From Kineosphaera limosa NBRC 100340 (GTDB lineage Bacteria; Actinomycetota; Actinomycetes; Actinomycetales; Dermatophilaceae): a DNA stretch of 64,000 nucleotides. The stretch spans positions 62,001 through 126,000 of the forward strand of contig NZ_BAHD01000003.1 of NCBI RefSeq assembly GCF_000298215.1, given 5' to 3'. The notes beneath the pieces are model-generated. The model saw nothing but the letters and a program-made list of their open reading frames with translations. It was not told where the DNA came from and did not search any database. Positions 25,386-35,039 of the stretch are shown one piece after another. Each line of letters opens with the position of its first letter. Position 1 is the first letter of the stretch. A program made the translations under genes and the position numbers.

Positions 25386-25510
25386 CTCGAGCCGACGATC
25401 CCCGGCGAGGGTGTGGCCCTCGGGTGGAGTGCGGGCGCGGGCTGGCTGCGAAGGCTACTGGTGAGTAACATGGCGGGGTCGTCCGACGACGGGCGCGAAA
25501 GGGGCACGCA

Positions 25511-26536
25511 ATGAAGCTGGGTCTGTCGCTGGGCTACTGGGGAGCGCGGCCGCCGCAGGGGGTCGACGAGCTCGTCACCGCAGCCGCGGACATGGGGTAC
25601 GAGTCGATCTGGACCTCCGAGGCGTATGGCTCCGATGCGCTGACCCCGTTGACCTGGCAGGGCGCGCGCAACCCTGGCCTGCGGCTGGGCACCGCCGTGC
25701 TGCAGATGTCGGCGCGCACCCCGACCGCCACCGCCATGGCCGCCCTGACCCTCGATCATCTGACCGGCGGCAAGTTCGCCCTCGGTATCGGCGCCTCGGG
25801 CCCGCAGGTCGTCGAGGGCTGGTACGGCCAGCCCTATCCGCGGCCGCTGGCCCGCACCCGCGAATACGTCGCGATCTTGCGCCAAGCGCTGGCTCGAGCG
25901 GATGTCGAGTTCGACGGCGAGCACTACCAGGTGCCGCTGCAGGGGGGTGCCGGCCTGGGCAAGCCGCTGCACGCCACGATCCGCCCGCTGCGCACGGACC
26001 TGCCGATCCTCCTGGCCGCCGAAGGCCCTAAGAACGTGGCGCTGGCTGCCGAGATCGCCGACGGCTGGATTCCGCTGTTCTACGCCCCCGACGACGACGC
26101 CACCTATCGCGCGCGCCTCGCCGAGGGCTTCGCGCGCCGCGCCGCCGACGACGCCCGCCGCGTCGAGGACTTCGAGGTCGCCTGCCCGGTGCAGGTCGTG
26201 CTCGACGACGACGTGGAGGCCGCCGCCGACACGTTGCGCCCGATGATCGCCCTCTACGTCGGCGGGATGGGCGCCAAGGGCGCGAACTTCCACAACGAGG
26301 CCATCGCCCGGCTGGGCTTCGAGGCCGAATGCGCCGCCATCCAGGAGGCCTACCTGGCGGGCCGCCGCCAAGAGGCGATCGCCGCGGTGCCCACGAAGAT
26401 GGTCGACAAGATCGCGCTCGTGGGCCCCAAGGCGCGCATCGCCGAGCGCTTCGCGCAGTGGGAATCCTCACTGGTCACCACCCTGCTCGTGGCTGGTGCA
26501 CCGAAGGCGCTGCAGGCGCTGGCGCAGGTCGCCTGA
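25511..26536 (+). CDS. LLM-class F420-dependent oxidoreductase
   Basis: A 341-residue luciferase-like TIM barrel. It begins MKLGLSLGYWG, and GKFALGIGASGPQVVEGWYG is the typical F420-binding stretch of the Mer-like subgroup. The enzyme would use reduced F420 (or FMN) to reduce or oxidise an unknown substrate. GAAAGGGG precedes the ATG. No substrate clue comes from the neighbours (a crotonase-fold protein upstream and malic enzyme downstream). Confidence 0.88.
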   Translation: MKLGLSLGYWGARPPQGVDELVTAAADMGYESIWTSEAYGSDALTPLTWQGARNPGLRLGTAVLQMSARTPTATAMAALTLDHLTGGKFALGIGASGPQVVEGWYGQPYPRPLARTREYVAILRQALARADVEFDGEHYQVPLQGGAGLGKPLHATIRPLRTDLPILLAAEGPKNVALAAEIADGWIPLFYAPDDDATYRARLAEGFARRAADDARRVEDFEVACPVQVVLDDDVEAAADTLRPMIALYVGGMGAKGANFHNEAIARLGFEAECAAIQEAYLAGRRQEAIAAVPTKMVDKIALVGPKARIAERFAQWESSLVTTLLVAGAPKALQALAQVA

Positions 26537-26625
26537 GCAACCTCGGCCCGGGGCGCTACCCGACGCCGGAGGTTCTGAATCCGATATGCGGCGCCGCCAA
26601 TCGCGCCCGGGAGCGCCGCCGCATT

Positions 26626-26631
26626 TAGGCT
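26626..26631 (+). promoter_or_regulatory. -10 hexamer of a probably leaderless malic-enzyme mRNA
   Basis: TAGGCT ends 7 bases before the ATG at 26639 and there is no Shine-Dalgarno sequence. This is the same geometry as seen before tetR, the MaoC gene at 38278 and the Lrp gene. Confidence 0.55.
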
Positions 26632-26638
26632 GCCCCCT

Positions 26639-28348
26639 ATGACCGACGCGCGAAAGCCCTTCCTGCGACTCGACAACGGCGAGGAGCTGCCCATCAAGCC
26701 TCGCGGCTACCAGCTGATGAGCCGCCCGATGCTCAACCGCGGCACGGCCTTTACGCATGAGGAACGCACGGCCCTCGGCCTGACGGGCCTGCTGCCCCCG
26801 GGATCGAACACGCTGGAGATGCAGGTGCGGCGCGTCTACGCCCAGTACCAGTCGCAGGGTGACGACCTCAGCAAGAACGTCTTCCTCACCCAGATGCGTG
26901 ACCGCAACGAGGTGCTCTTCTACCGGCTGCTGTCCGAGCACCTGGAAGAGATGCTGCCGATCGTCTACACCCCCACGATCGGCCAGGCCATCGAGCTGTA
27001 CAGCGACTGGTACTCCCGCCCGCGTGGGGTCTACCTCTCGATCGACCGCCCGGAGGAGATGGAAGACTCCCTGAGCAACTACGGCTTGGACGCGGACGAG
27101 GTCGACCTGGTCGTCGTCACCGACTCCGAGGGCATCCTCGGCATCGGCGATCAGGGCGTCGGTGGCATCGCGATCACCACCGGCAAGCTGGCGGTCTACA
27201 CCGCGGCGGCCGGCATCCACCCGCGCCGGTCCATCCCGATCGTCCTCGATGTCGGCACCGACAACCTGCGGCTGCTGAACAACGACAACTACCTCGGTGA
27301 GCGTCACGCCCGGGTGCGTGGCGAGCGCTACGACGAGTTCATCGACCGCTTCGTCCAGGTCGTCTCCCGGATGTTCCCGGGCGCGCTGCTGCACTGGGAG
27401 GACTTCGCGGCGGACAACGCCCACCGCATCCTGGCCAAGTACCGCGGCGAGCACTGCACCTTCAACGACGACATCCAGGGCACGGCGGCGGTCGTGCTGG
27501 CCGCCGCGCTGGCGGGTGTGCAGCGCATCGGCAGTCGCATGGCCGACCAGCGCATCGTCGTGTACGGGGCCGGCTCGGCCGGGGTCGGCATCGCCGAGGC
27601 CATGCGCGACGTGATGGTCAGCGAGGGGCTGAGCCGCGAGGAGGCCAACCGACGGTTCTGGTGCCTGGGCAGCCGCGGCCTCATCACCCAGGGCATGGGC
27701 AGCCGGGTGCGCGACTTCCAGGAGCCGTACGCCCGCCCCGACGACGAGGTCATCGGCTGGGCGTCGACGGGCAACCGCATCGGCCTGCTCGATGTCGTCC
27801 AGCGGGTGCAGCCGACCATCCTCATCGGCACCTCGGCGCAGGCGGGCGCCTTCACCCAGGAGGTCGTCACCGAGATGGCCAAGCACACCGCGCGGCCCAT
27901 CATCATGCCGCTGTCGAATCCGACGCCGCGGGCCGAGGCCAAGCCGGTCGACATCGTCTCCTGGACCGACGGGCGGGCGCTCATCGCCACCGGATCCCCC
28001 TTCGCGCCCGTGCGGCACGGCGACGTCGTGCACTACATCGCGCAGGCCAACAACGCGCTCGTGTTCCCGGGCCTTGGCCTAGGCGTCTCGGTCAGCAAGG
28101 CGAGCCGCGTCTCCGATCGGATGATCGAGGCCTCGGCACGGGCCGTGGCCGACATGGCTCAGGACCGTGAGCCGGGGGCGCCGCTGCTGCCGTCGGTCGA
28201 CCAGCTGCGGACCGTCTCCGCGGCCGTTGCGCTCGCCGTTTGCAAGGCCGCCGCGAAGGAGGACCTGGCGCGCGTCGAGCTGACCGATCCGGTGCAACAG
28301 GTCTTCGCGCAGATGTGGCAGCCCACGTACGCGAAGATCGTGCTCTAA
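26639..28348 (+). CDS. NAD-type malic enzyme
   Basis: A 569-residue enzyme converting malate to pyruvate and CO2 with reduction of NAD(P). Tyr110 in PIVYTPTIGQA and Lys183 in GKLAVY are the catalytic pair, FNDDIQGTAAV holds metal ligands and VVYGAGSAGVGIAE is the dinucleotide fold. The length is that of the large MaeA/SfcA form. The cofactor preference is not decided from sequence. It is followed after 15 bases by an MFS transporter, which could carry a carboxylate substrate or product. Confidence 0.93.
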   Translation: MTDARKPFLRLDNGEELPIKPRGYQLMSRPMLNRGTAFTHEERTALGLTGLLPPGSNTLEMQVRRVYAQYQSQGDDLSKNVFLTQMRDRNEVLFYRLLSEHLEEMLPIVYTPTIGQAIELYSDWYSRPRGVYLSIDRPEEMEDSLSNYGLDADEVDLVVVTDSEGILGIGDQGVGGIAITTGKLAVYTAAAGIHPRRSIPIVLDVGTDNLRLLNNDNYLGERHARVRGERYDEFIDRFVQVVSRMFPGALLHWEDFAADNAHRILAKYRGEHCTFNDDIQGTAAVVLAAALAGVQRIGSRMADQRIVVYGAGSAGVGIAEAMRDVMVSEGLSREEANRRFWCLGSRGLITQGMGSRVRDFQEPYARPDDEVIGWASTGNRIGLLDVVQRVQPTILIGTSAQAGAFTQEVVTEMAKHTARPIIMPLSNPTPRAEAKPVDIVSWTDGRALIATGSPFAPVRHGDVVHYIAQANNALVFPGLGLGVSVSKASRVSDRMIEASARAVADMAQDREPGAPLLPSVDQLRTVSAAVALAVCKAAAKEDLARVELTDPVQQVFAQMWQPTYAKIVL

Positions 28349-28363
28349 GGCAACAATGACCGC

Positions 28364-29731
28364 GTGACCACAGGCTCAACTCGCCCGCAGCCGGACCAGC
28401 TGACTCGATCGGAGCGGCTGGACCGGCTGCCGTTCACCCGGGCGCACGGCAAGCTGCTGTTCGGCTCCGGCATCGGCTGGGCGCTGGACGCGATGGATGT
28501 CGGGCTCATCTCGTTCGTCATGCTGGCGCTGGCGCAACACTGGCAGTTGTCGCAGACGACGCTGGGCTGGATCGGCTCGATCGGCTTCCTCGGCATGGCG
28601 CTGGGGGCGAGTCTGGGCGGGCTGTTGGCCGACCGGATCGGGCGCCGGCAGGTGTTCGCGTTCAGCCTGCTGATCTACGGCCTCGCGACGGGGCTCTCGG
28701 CGCTGGCCACGGGCGTGGCGATGCTCATCGTGCTGCGCTTCATCGTGGGGCTGGGGCTGGGGGCGGAGCTACCGGTCGCCTCCACGTTGGTCAGCGAGTA
28801 CTCCCCGCGCGCCATCCGGGGCCGCATGGTCGTGGCGCTGGAGTCGTTCTGGGCGGTCGGCTGGATCCTCGCGGCGCTCATCAGCTTCCTCGTCATCCCG
28901 GCCTCGGACGACGGCTGGCGGTGGGCGTTGGCGGTCGGCATCGTGCCGACGATGTACGCGGTCGTCGTGCGCTTCGGCCTGCCGGAGTCGGTGCGCTTCC
29001 TGGAGGCCAAGGGTCGCCACGAGGAGGCGGAGGCGGCGGTCCGCCGGTACGAGGAGTCGGCCGACATCCCGGCGCCGGCCCACGTCGTGGCCGATCAGCC
29101 GTCGGGCGAGGTCACCCCCGTCGACGATGCCGGCCCGCGGCACCTGTGGTCGGCGCCTTACCGGCGGCGCACCGCGGCGCTGTGGGCGGTGTGGTTCATG
29201 GTCAACTTCTCGTACTACGGCGCGTTCATCTGGCTGCCGAATCTCATCGCCGCCCAGGGTCACTCGCTGGTGCGTTCGCTGGAGTACACGCTCATCATCA
29301 CGCTCGCGCAGCTGCCCGGCTATGCGCTGGCGGCCTGGCTCATCGAGGTGTGGGGGCGCCGTGCGACGCTGGCGAGCTTCCTGCTCGGCTCCGCGCTGGC
29401 CGCCGGGGCGTTCGGGATGCTGGCCGACAGCGCGACGACGATAGTCGTCTTCGGCATGTGCCTGTCGTTCTTCAACCTCGGCGCGTGGGGCGCCCTGTAC
29501 GCGGTCTCTCCGGAGATCTACCCGACGGCGATCCGCGGCACGGGCACCGGCGCGGCCGCCGCCTTCGGCCGCATCGCCAGCATCCTGGCGCCCCTCTCGG
29601 TGCCCCCCATGCTGGCCCTCGGCGGCCAGGCCCTCGTCTTCGGTGTCTTCGGTGGCGCCTTCGCGATCGCGGCAGTAGCCGCCCTGTTCCTGCCCGAACT
29701 CAAGAACGCCGCCCTGGAAGAGACCGTCTGA
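28364..29731 (+). CDS. MFS transporter, sugar/acid symporter type
   Basis: A 455-residue twelve-helix carrier with the motif LADRIGRRQVFAF between helices 2 and 3 and SEYSPRAIRGRMV after helix 4, which places it in the sugar-porter/aromatic-acid symporter branch. A large central cytoplasmic loop (about 220-265) is present. The GTG start lies 15 bases after the malic-enzyme stop, so the two are probably cotranscribed; a dicarboxylate or other organic acid would be a sensible substrate, but this is inference. A strong terminator follows. Confidence 0.85.
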   Translation: MTTGSTRPQPDQLTRSERLDRLPFTRAHGKLLFGSGIGWALDAMDVGLISFVMLALAQHWQLSQTTLGWIGSIGFLGMALGASLGGLLADRIGRRQVFAFSLLIYGLATGLSALATGVAMLIVLRFIVGLGLGAELPVASTLVSEYSPRAIRGRMVVALESFWAVGWILAALISFLVIPASDDGWRWALAVGIVPTMYAVVVRFGLPESVRFLEAKGRHEEAEAAVRRYEESADIPAPAHVVADQPSGEVTPVDDAGPRHLWSAPYRRRTAALWAVWFMVNFSYYGAFIWLPNLIAAQGHSLVRSLEYTLIITLAQLPGYALAAWLIEVWGRRATLASFLLGSALAAGAFGMLADSATTIVVFGMCLSFFNLGAWGALYAVSPEIYPTAIRGTGTGAAAAFGRIASILAPLSVPPMLALGGQALVFGVFGGAFAIAAVAALFLPELKNAALEETV

Positions 29732-29750
29732 GGCACCGCGCCACAACGGC

Positions 29751-29791
29751 AGCGGCGCCGGCTCCCCTTGGGTGGGGGAGCCGGCGCCGCT
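29751..29791. terminator. Bidirectional terminator between MFS gene and pntB
   Basis: AGCGGCGCCGGCTCCCC pairs perfectly with GGGGAGCCGGCGCCGCT, a 17-bp stem with a 7-base loop, between two convergent genes. No U-tract. Confidence 0.85.
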
Positions 29792-29804
29792 AGGGCTATC
29801 GGGC

Positions 29805-31214
29805 TTACAGGGCCGCGAGGATGTCGTCCACGCGCTCCTTGGCGTCGCCGAAGAGCATGACGGTGTTGTCGCGGAAGAACAGCGGGTTCTGCACGCCGGC
29901 GTAACCGGTGTTCATCGACCGCTTGAAGACGACGACCTCCTTGGCGTCCCACACGTGCAGCACGGGCATACCCGCGATGGGGCTGGTCGGGTCGTCGGTG
30001 GCGGCCGGGTTGACCGTGTCGTTGGCGCCGATGACGAGCACGACGTCGGTGTCGGAGAAGTCGTCGTTGATCTCGTCGAGCTCCAGCACGATGTCGTAGG
30101 GCACCTTGGCCTCGGCGAGCAGCACGTTCATGTGCCCGGGGAGGCGACCGGCGACCGGGTGGATGCCGAAGCGCACGTCCACGCCCTTGTCCCGCAGTTT
30201 CTGCGTGAGCGTGGCCACCGGGTACTGCGCCTGCGCGACGGCCATGCCGTAGCCGGGCGTGATGATGACCCGATCGGCGTTGGCCAGCGACTCGGCGACC
30301 TCCTGGGCGCTGACCTCGCGGTGCTCGCCGTAGTCCTTGGCCTCGCCGGTCACCGCACCGTCGGAGCCGAAGCCGCCGGCGATGACGGAGACGAACGAGC
30401 GGTTCATGCCCTTGCACATCACGTAGGACAGGTAGGCACCGGAGGAGCCGACGAGCGCACCGGTGACGATGAGCAGGTCGTTGCTGAGCATGAAGCCCGC
30501 CGCCGCCGCGGCCCACCCGGAGTAGCTGTTGAGCATCGAGACGACAACGGGCATGTCGCCGCCGCCGATCGCGGCCACGAGGTGGGCACCTAGGGCCAGC
30601 GAGACGAGGGTCATGAGCAGCAGCGGAATGACGCTCTCGGTCGCGACGAACCACACCATGAGCAGCAGCGAGGCGACGACCGCGCCGAGGTTGATGAGGT
30701 TGTGTCGCGGCAGGTTCAGCGGTGCCGACTTCATGCGGGCGCTGAGTTTGAGGAACGCGATGATCGAGCCGGTGAAGGTCACCGCACCGATGAAGATGCC
30801 GACGAAGATCTCCCCGGCGTGCACCGAGGCCATGCCGAGCAGTTCGAGTTCGAGCCGGCGTCGTGGCTCGTGGGCCTCGATGTAGGAGTTGAAGCCGACG
30901 AGCACGGCGGCCAGACCGACAAAGCTGTGCAGCAGCGCGATGAGCTGCGGCATCTCGGTCATCTCGACCTTGACGGCGCGCCAGATACCGACGGCGGCAC
31001 CGATGGCCATGGCGATGATGATCATCGCCAGCGCGGCGACGCCGGAGATGTCGGTGGCCTTGAGGATGGTGGCGAAGATCGCCAGCGCCATTCCGCTGAT
31101 GCCGAAGGCGTTGCCGAGTTTGCCGGTCTCGTGCTTGGAGAGCCCGGCCAGGGCGAGGATGAACAGCAGGGCCGCGACGATATAGGCGGCCTGGACGAAG
31201 GTTTCGATTGCCAT
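29805..31214 (-). CDS. pntB: NAD(P) transhydrogenase subunit beta
   Basis: A 469-residue membrane subunit: about eight or nine transmembrane helices (domain II) followed by the NADP-binding domain III at the C-terminus ([10 protein letters not shown], then [16 protein letters not shown]). It completes the proton-translocating enzyme that reduces NADP with NADH using the proton gradient. The ATG at 31214 lies 7 bases after the pntA stop; an upstream in-frame start would reach back into pntA. The operon order pntA-pntB is standard. With malic enzyme and KorAB nearby it balances NADPH supply. Confidence 0.94.
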   Translation of the reverse strand: MAIETFVQAAYIVAALLFILALAGLSKHETGKLGNAFGISGMALAIFATILKATDISGVAALAMIIIAMAIGAAVGIWRAVKVEMTEMPQLIALLHSFVGLAAVLVGFNSYIEAHEPRRRLELELLGMASVHAGEIFVGIFIGAVTFTGSIIAFLKLSARMKSAPLNLPRHNLINLGAVVASLLLMVWFVATESVIPLLLMTLVSLALGAHLVAAIGGGDMPVVVSMLNSYSGWAAAAAGFMLSNDLLIVTGALVGSSGAYLSYVMCKGMNRSFVSVIAGGFGSDGAVTGEAKDYGEHREVSAQEVAESLANADRVIITPGYGMAVAQAQYPVATLTQKLRDKGVDVRFGIHPVAGRLPGHMNVLLAEAKVPYDIVLELDEINDDFSDTDVVLVIGANDTVNPAATDDPTSPIAGMPVLHVWDAKEVVVFKRSMNTGYAGVQNPLFFRDNTVMLFGDAKERVDDILAAL

Positions 31215-31221
31215 CGTTACA

Positions 31222-32787
31222 TCAGCCCTTCGTGAACATCGACAGCATGCGCTGGGTGACGGTGAAGCCACCGAAGACATTGATGCTCGCGACGAGGGTG
31301 GCTATGAAGGCCAGGACGAGGACGAGCGGATTACCGGATCCGAATTGCAGCATGCCGCCGACGATGATGATCGCCGAGACCGCGTTGGTCACCGACAGCA
31401 GCGGCGTGTGCAATGCGTGGTGCACGGCGCCGATCACGTAGAAGCCGATGACCACCGCGAGCATGAACACGGTGAAGTGCCCGAGGAACGACGGCGGGCT
31501 CACCGTGGCCATCGCCAGGAAGAGCACCGCGCCGATCCCGAGGGCCAGGACCTTCGATTGCCGCGACATCGGAGGCTTGGCCTTGGGTGGTTCTATCGGG
31601 GCGACGGCCTTCTGCGGGGCCGCCGAGACCTGGACCGGCGGCGGGGGCCACATGAGGGCGCCGTCGAGCACGACGGTCATGCCGCGCTGCACGACGTCCT
31701 CCATGTCGAGTACCAGCTGACCGTCCTTGCCGGGGGTCAGCAGCGTCAGGAGGTTGACGACGTTCGTGCCGTAGAGCTGGCTGGCCTGGGTGGGCAGCCG
31801 GCCCGCCAGGTCGGTGTAGCCCAGGATCGTCACGCCGTTGTCGGTGACGACCTTCTCGTCGGCGACCGATCCCGCGACGTTGCCACCCTGTGCCGCGGCC
31901 ATGTCCACGATGACGCTGCCCGGCTTCATCGAGGCGACCATCTCGTCGGTGATGATGCGCGGCGCCGGGCGTCCGGGGATCAGGGCCGTCGTGATGATGA
32001 TGTCGACGTCCTTGCACTGCTCCGCGTACATGAGCGCGGCTTTGGCCTCGTAGTCCTCGGAGGTTTCGCGGGCGTACCCGTCGGTGGAGACCTCCTCGGT
32101 GGTGTTGTCGACCGCGAGGAACTCGGCGCCCATCGAGCCGACCTGCTCGGCCACCTCCGGCCGCGGGTCGGTGGCCCGCACGATCGCGCCGAGGCTGCCC
32201 GCGGCGCCGATCGCCGCGAGGCCGGCGACACCGGCTCCGACGACGAGGACCTTGGCGGGCGGCACCTTGCCGGCGGCCGTGACCTGCCCGGTGAAGAACC
32301 GGCCGAACTCGTGCGCGGCCTCGACGACCGCGCGGTATCCGGCAATATTGGCCATCGAGGACAGCACGTCCATCGACTGGGCCCGCGAGATGCGCGGCAC
32401 CGCGTCCATCGCCAGAGCCGTGATCGGCCGGGACGCCAGGCGCTCGACGAGTTCGGGCCGCAGCGCCGGCTGCAACAGGGAGATGAGCGTCGCCCCTTCG
32501 CGCAGGGCGTCGATCTCCTCGTCGCTGGGTGCTTCGATCTTTACGACGACATCGGCGCCCCAGGCGTCCTGGGTACTGCCGATGCGGGCTCCGGCGGCCT
32601 CGTAGGCCGCATCGGGGATGGTGGAGCGTTCGCCTGCGCCGGCCTCGATTACGACGTCGTAACCGAGCTTGCGCAGCTTCTCCACGGTGGGCGGGGTCGC
32701 CGCGACGCGTGTCTCGCCGGGCCTTGTCTCCTGAGGTACGCCGATGAGCACGCCTGCCTCCTTGTCGGACATCTGGTCAGCGGGCAC
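31222..32787 (-). CDS. pntA: NAD(P) transhydrogenase subunit alpha
   Basis: A 521-residue protein carrying the NAD-binding domain I ([17 protein letters not shown], then [23 protein letters not shown], split by one residue) and, after a Pro-rich linker (about 385-405), four transmembrane helices of domain II. It is the fused form, not the split PntAA/PntAB. The start is GTG 32787 or ATG 32772; neither has a clear Shine-Dalgarno. A good promoter lies about 110 bases upstream. Confidence 0.93.
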   Translation of the reverse strand: MPADQMSDKEAGVLIGVPQETRPGETRVAATPPTVEKLRKLGYDVVIEAGAGERSTIPDAAYEAAGARIGSTQDAWGADVVVKIEAPSDEEIDALREGATLISLLQPALRPELVERLASRPITALAMDAVPRISRAQSMDVLSSMANIAGYRAVVEAAHEFGRFFTGQVTAAGKVPPAKVLVVGAGVAGLAAIGAAGSLGAIVRATDPRPEVAEQVGSMGAEFLAVDNTTEEVSTDGYARETSEDYEAKAALMYAEQCKDVDIIITTALIPGRPAPRIITDEMVASMKPGSVIVDMAAAQGGNVAGSVADEKVVTDNGVTILGYTDLAGRLPTQASQLYGTNVVNLLTLLTPGKDGQLVLDMEDVVQRGMTVVLDGALMWPPPPVQVSAAPQKAVAPIEPPKAKPPMSRQSKVLALGIGAVLFLAMATVSPPSFLGHFTVFMLAVVIGFYVIGAVHHALHTPLLSVTNAVSAIIIVGGMLQFGSGNPLVLVLAFIATLVASINVFGGFTVTQRMLSMFTKG

Positions 32788-32892
32788 GGGTGTTGACCCG
32801 CTTCGCCGCCGGTCCAGCCCGAGATGGCCGGTCGGTTGGCGAGGAGGATCGGGCTCGAGACGCGTGGGCGCGTCGTCGTGACCGCAAGAGGG

Positions 32893-32923
32893 AACTTACC
32901 GTGCGAGCGACGGGGCGGGTCAA
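32893..32923 (-). promoter_or_regulatory. Promoter of pntAB
   Basis: On the minus strand TTGACC (32923-32918) and TAAGTT (32898-32893) are spaced by 19 bases, a good housekeeping sigma-factor promoter pointing to pntA. The remaining 337-base gap to bioY otherwise holds only the bioY control region. Confidence 0.6.
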
Positions 32924-33024
32924 CGCATGGGTCGGCCAACCGCAGCTGGGCGTTGCTGAAGGCGGGGCGCGATCTCGCCACATGCGTGTGTGGAGGCTGG
33001 TGTTCCGGCGGTGTGGGTGCGCGG

Positions 33025-33051
33025 TAGGGTCGCAATACTGAACGCTGTTCG
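33025..33051 (+). promoter_or_regulatory. bioY promoter with BioQ-like operator
   Basis: TAGGGT at 33025-33030 is a plausible -10 box (TGTTCC 18 bases upstream as a weak -35). Immediately after it, TGAAC-GCT-GTTCG at 33039-33051 matches the TGAAC-N3-GTT type site bound by BioQ, the TetR-family biotin regulator of actinobacteria. The position across the likely transcription start fits repression. No bioQ gene is in the window. No riboswitch-like fold was recognised in the 74 bases to the start codon. Confidence 0.6.
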
Positions 33052-33124
33052 GTTCCCGTCGACGCCCACTTCAGGGCGGTCGGCGGGGGCCGCACGACCA
33101 CCCGTGTCCCAGAGAGGAAAGCCC

Positions 33125-33766
33125 ATGTCAGCACCCCAGCGCCAGGCCGGCACGCAGGAGGGCCGCGCCGCGCGCGCGACCGGCGGTGACGGCGCTCCCG
33201 AGCGCACTCGACGGCTGGGAGCACGCGATCTGGCGCTCATCGCCGTCTTCGCCGCCCTGATCGTCGTGCTGGGCATGCCGGGGGCGTTGTTCGCCGGGAC
33301 GGCCGTGCCGATCACGCTGCAGACGCTCGGTGTCATGCTCGCGGCCGGGCTACTCGGCTGGCGCCGCGGTGCCCTGGTGTCGCTGACGATCATCGTGCTC
33401 GTTGCGGTGGGCCTGCCCGTGCTCGCCGGTGGCCGCGGTGGCCTCGGCGTCTTTGCCGGGCCCACGGTGGGCTACTTGCTCGCCTGGGTGCCCGCGGCCA
33501 TGGTGACCGGCTACCTGCTCGAGCGGGCTCGGCGCCTCAACGCCGCCGTCGTCTTCGGGGCGATGGTGCTCGGCGGCATCGTCGTCATCCACCTGTTCGG
33601 CATCGTCGGCATGATGTGGCGGGCCGAGCTCAGCCTGAGCGCCGCGCTGGTGGCGGACGCCGTCTTCCTGCCTGGCGACCTCATCAAGGCTGTGCTGGCC
33701 ACGGCGGTCGCTCTGGGGGTCTACCGCGCCGTGCCGGACCTGCTGCCGCGCCGCCCGCGGGCCTGA
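33125..33766 (+). CDS. bioY: Biotin ECF transporter S component BioY
   Basis: A 213-residue membrane protein with six helices after a 35-residue charged N-terminal tail. AVPITLQTLGVMLAAGLLG and FAGPTVGYLLAW are BioY hallmarks. It binds biotin and is energised by BioM and BioN, encoded 2.5 kb downstream in the same operon. The ATG at 33125 has GAGAGGAAA upstream. Two genes separate bioY from bioMN, which is unusual. Confidence 0.92.
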   Translation: MSAPQRQAGTQEGRAARATGGDGAPERTRRLGARDLALIAVFAALIVVLGMPGALFAGTAVPITLQTLGVMLAAGLLGWRRGALVSLTIIVLVAVGLPVLAGGRGGLGVFAGPTVGYLLAWVPAAMVTGYLLERARRLNAAVVFGAMVLGGIVVIHLFGIVGMMWRAELSLSAALVADAVFLPGDLIKAVLATAVALGVYRAVPDLLPRRPRA

Positions 33767-33782
33767 CCTGCCCGCCCGTTCG

Positions 33783-35039
33783 TTGACGCCGCTCGTCCTC
33801 TGCGAGTCCGATCCGCGGCGGCTGTTCGAGGCCTTTTGGGGCGGCGTTCAGGAGGGTCGTGCGGTCGCGGTGCTCGACGCCCGCTGGCCGTCGGGGCTGG
33901 TGAGTCGGTCGCGTCGGCTCGTCGAGGCGGCGGCCAACTCGCTGCGCCCTGGCGATCTCGTGTTGTTCACCTCCGGCAGTGGTGGTCGCCCGCGGGCGGT
34001 GCATCGCAGCCTCGCCTCGTGGGAGGCGAGTCTTGCGCCGCTGACGCAGGTGCTGGGCAGCACCGCTGACGACGTCACGTGGCTGCCGGGTCACCCGACC
34101 TCGACCGCGGTGCTCTACGGCGCCTTTCACGCTGCGAGCCTCGGCGCGCCCGTGTGCTTCGCAGGCGAGCCGCGGGCCACGGCCCAGGCCCCCGAGCGGG
34201 CCGCCGCGCGCGTGGTGCACGCCGTGCCCTCGCTCGTGCCGGGGCTGCTGCGGGCGCACCGCGCCGGCGAGCTACCGGCGCTTCGGCTGATCGTCACCGC
34301 GGGAGACGCAGTCCCCGAGGCACTGCACGGAGCCTGCCGCGCCCAGGGTGTGCGTCTGGTCGCCTACTACGGAGCGGCTGAGCTGTCCTTCGTCGCGGTT
34401 CGCGGGCACGAGCTCGACCGCGACGAAGAAGACGGCGACCGCGAGGGCGACGAGGCGATGGAGGGGTATCGACCGTTCCCGGGAGTGGAGGTGCAGGTGC
34501 GCGACGGACTGTTGTGGAGCCGCTCGCCCTACCAGGCCTACGGCTACCTCCAGGCGCCGGAGGAGTCGCCGGAGAAGCCGCACGACGACGGCCCACTGCG
34601 CCACGACGACGGCCCACTGCGCCGTGATGCGCAGGGCTTCGCGACGGTCGGCGACCACGCGGTCCTACGGCAGGTCGCCGGCGGACCCGCCCGGGTGCAG
34701 GTGCTCGGGCGAGCCGACGCGGCCGTCACCGTCAGCGGCCACACCGTCATCGCCGAGGAGGTCGAGTTGGCGCTACGCGCCGCGCCGGGGATCGGTGATG
34801 TCGTCGTCGTCGGGGTGCCCGACCCGGTCCACGGGCAGCGGATCGCCGCCCTGTGGACCGGCTCCTCGGACGCAGACATCAGGGGAGCCGTCGCGGCCCT
34901 ACCGCGGCCTGCCAGGCCCCGTTCGTGGCACCACCTGCCCGCCCTACCGCGCACCACCGGCGGCAAACCCGACCGCGCCGCAGCCCGTCGCCTCGCCGAG
35001 CAGCTGCGCGCACCAGCAGGTGGTGCCGCTCATGAGTGA
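33783..35039 (+). CDS. Short AMP-dependent ligase (MenE-like acyl-CoA synthetase)
   Basis: A 418-residue adenylate-forming enzyme, shorter than usual because the first N-terminal subdomain is abbreviated: the P-loop-like motif FTSGSGGRPRAVHRS already appears at about residue 62. VLGRADAAVTVSGHTVIAEEVE marks the C-terminal domain and TTGGKPDRA contains the catalytic lysine. The best start is TTG 33783 (CTG 33768 also possible); no ATG or GTG is available near it, so the start is uncertain. It follows bioY by 16 bases and overlaps the thiolase by 8. In size it resembles o-succinylbenzoate-CoA ligase, but no other menaquinone gene is near. A role in activating biotin, a biotin precursor or its degradation product fits the operon but is inference. 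Confidence 0.78.
   Translation: MTPLVLCESDPRRLFEAFWGGVQEGRAVAVLDARWPSGLVSRSRRLVEAAANSLRPGDLVLFTSGSGGRPRAVHRSLASWEASLAPLTQVLGSTADDVTWLPGHPTSTAVLYGAFHAASLGAPVCFAGEPRATAQAPERAAARVVHAVPSLVPGLLRAHRAGELPALRLIVTAGDAVPEALHGACRAQGVRLVAYYGAAELSFVAVRGHELDRDEEDGDREGDEAMEGYRPFPGVEVQVRDGLLWSRSPYQAYGYLQAPEESPEKPHDDGPLRHDDGPLRRDAQGFATVGDHAVLRQVAGGPARVQVLGRADAAVTVSGHTVIAEEVELALRAAPGIGDVVVVGVPDPVHGQRIAALWTGSSDADIRGAVAALPRPARPRSWHHLPALPRTTGGKPDRAAARRLAEQLRAPAGGAAHE
34581..34622 (+). repeat. 21-bp exact tandem duplication inside the ligase gene
   Basis: The 21-base unit beginning CACGACGACGGCCC is present twice without change, giving HDDGPLR twice in the protein, in a variable surface loop before the C-terminal domain. 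The reading frame is kept. It looks like a recent duplication. Confidence 0.85.

Noticed and set aside
33039-33124. A biotin riboswitch upstream of bioY
   Set aside because: No known biotin riboswitch class exists in this family and the leader is short; a protein operator explains the visible palindrome.
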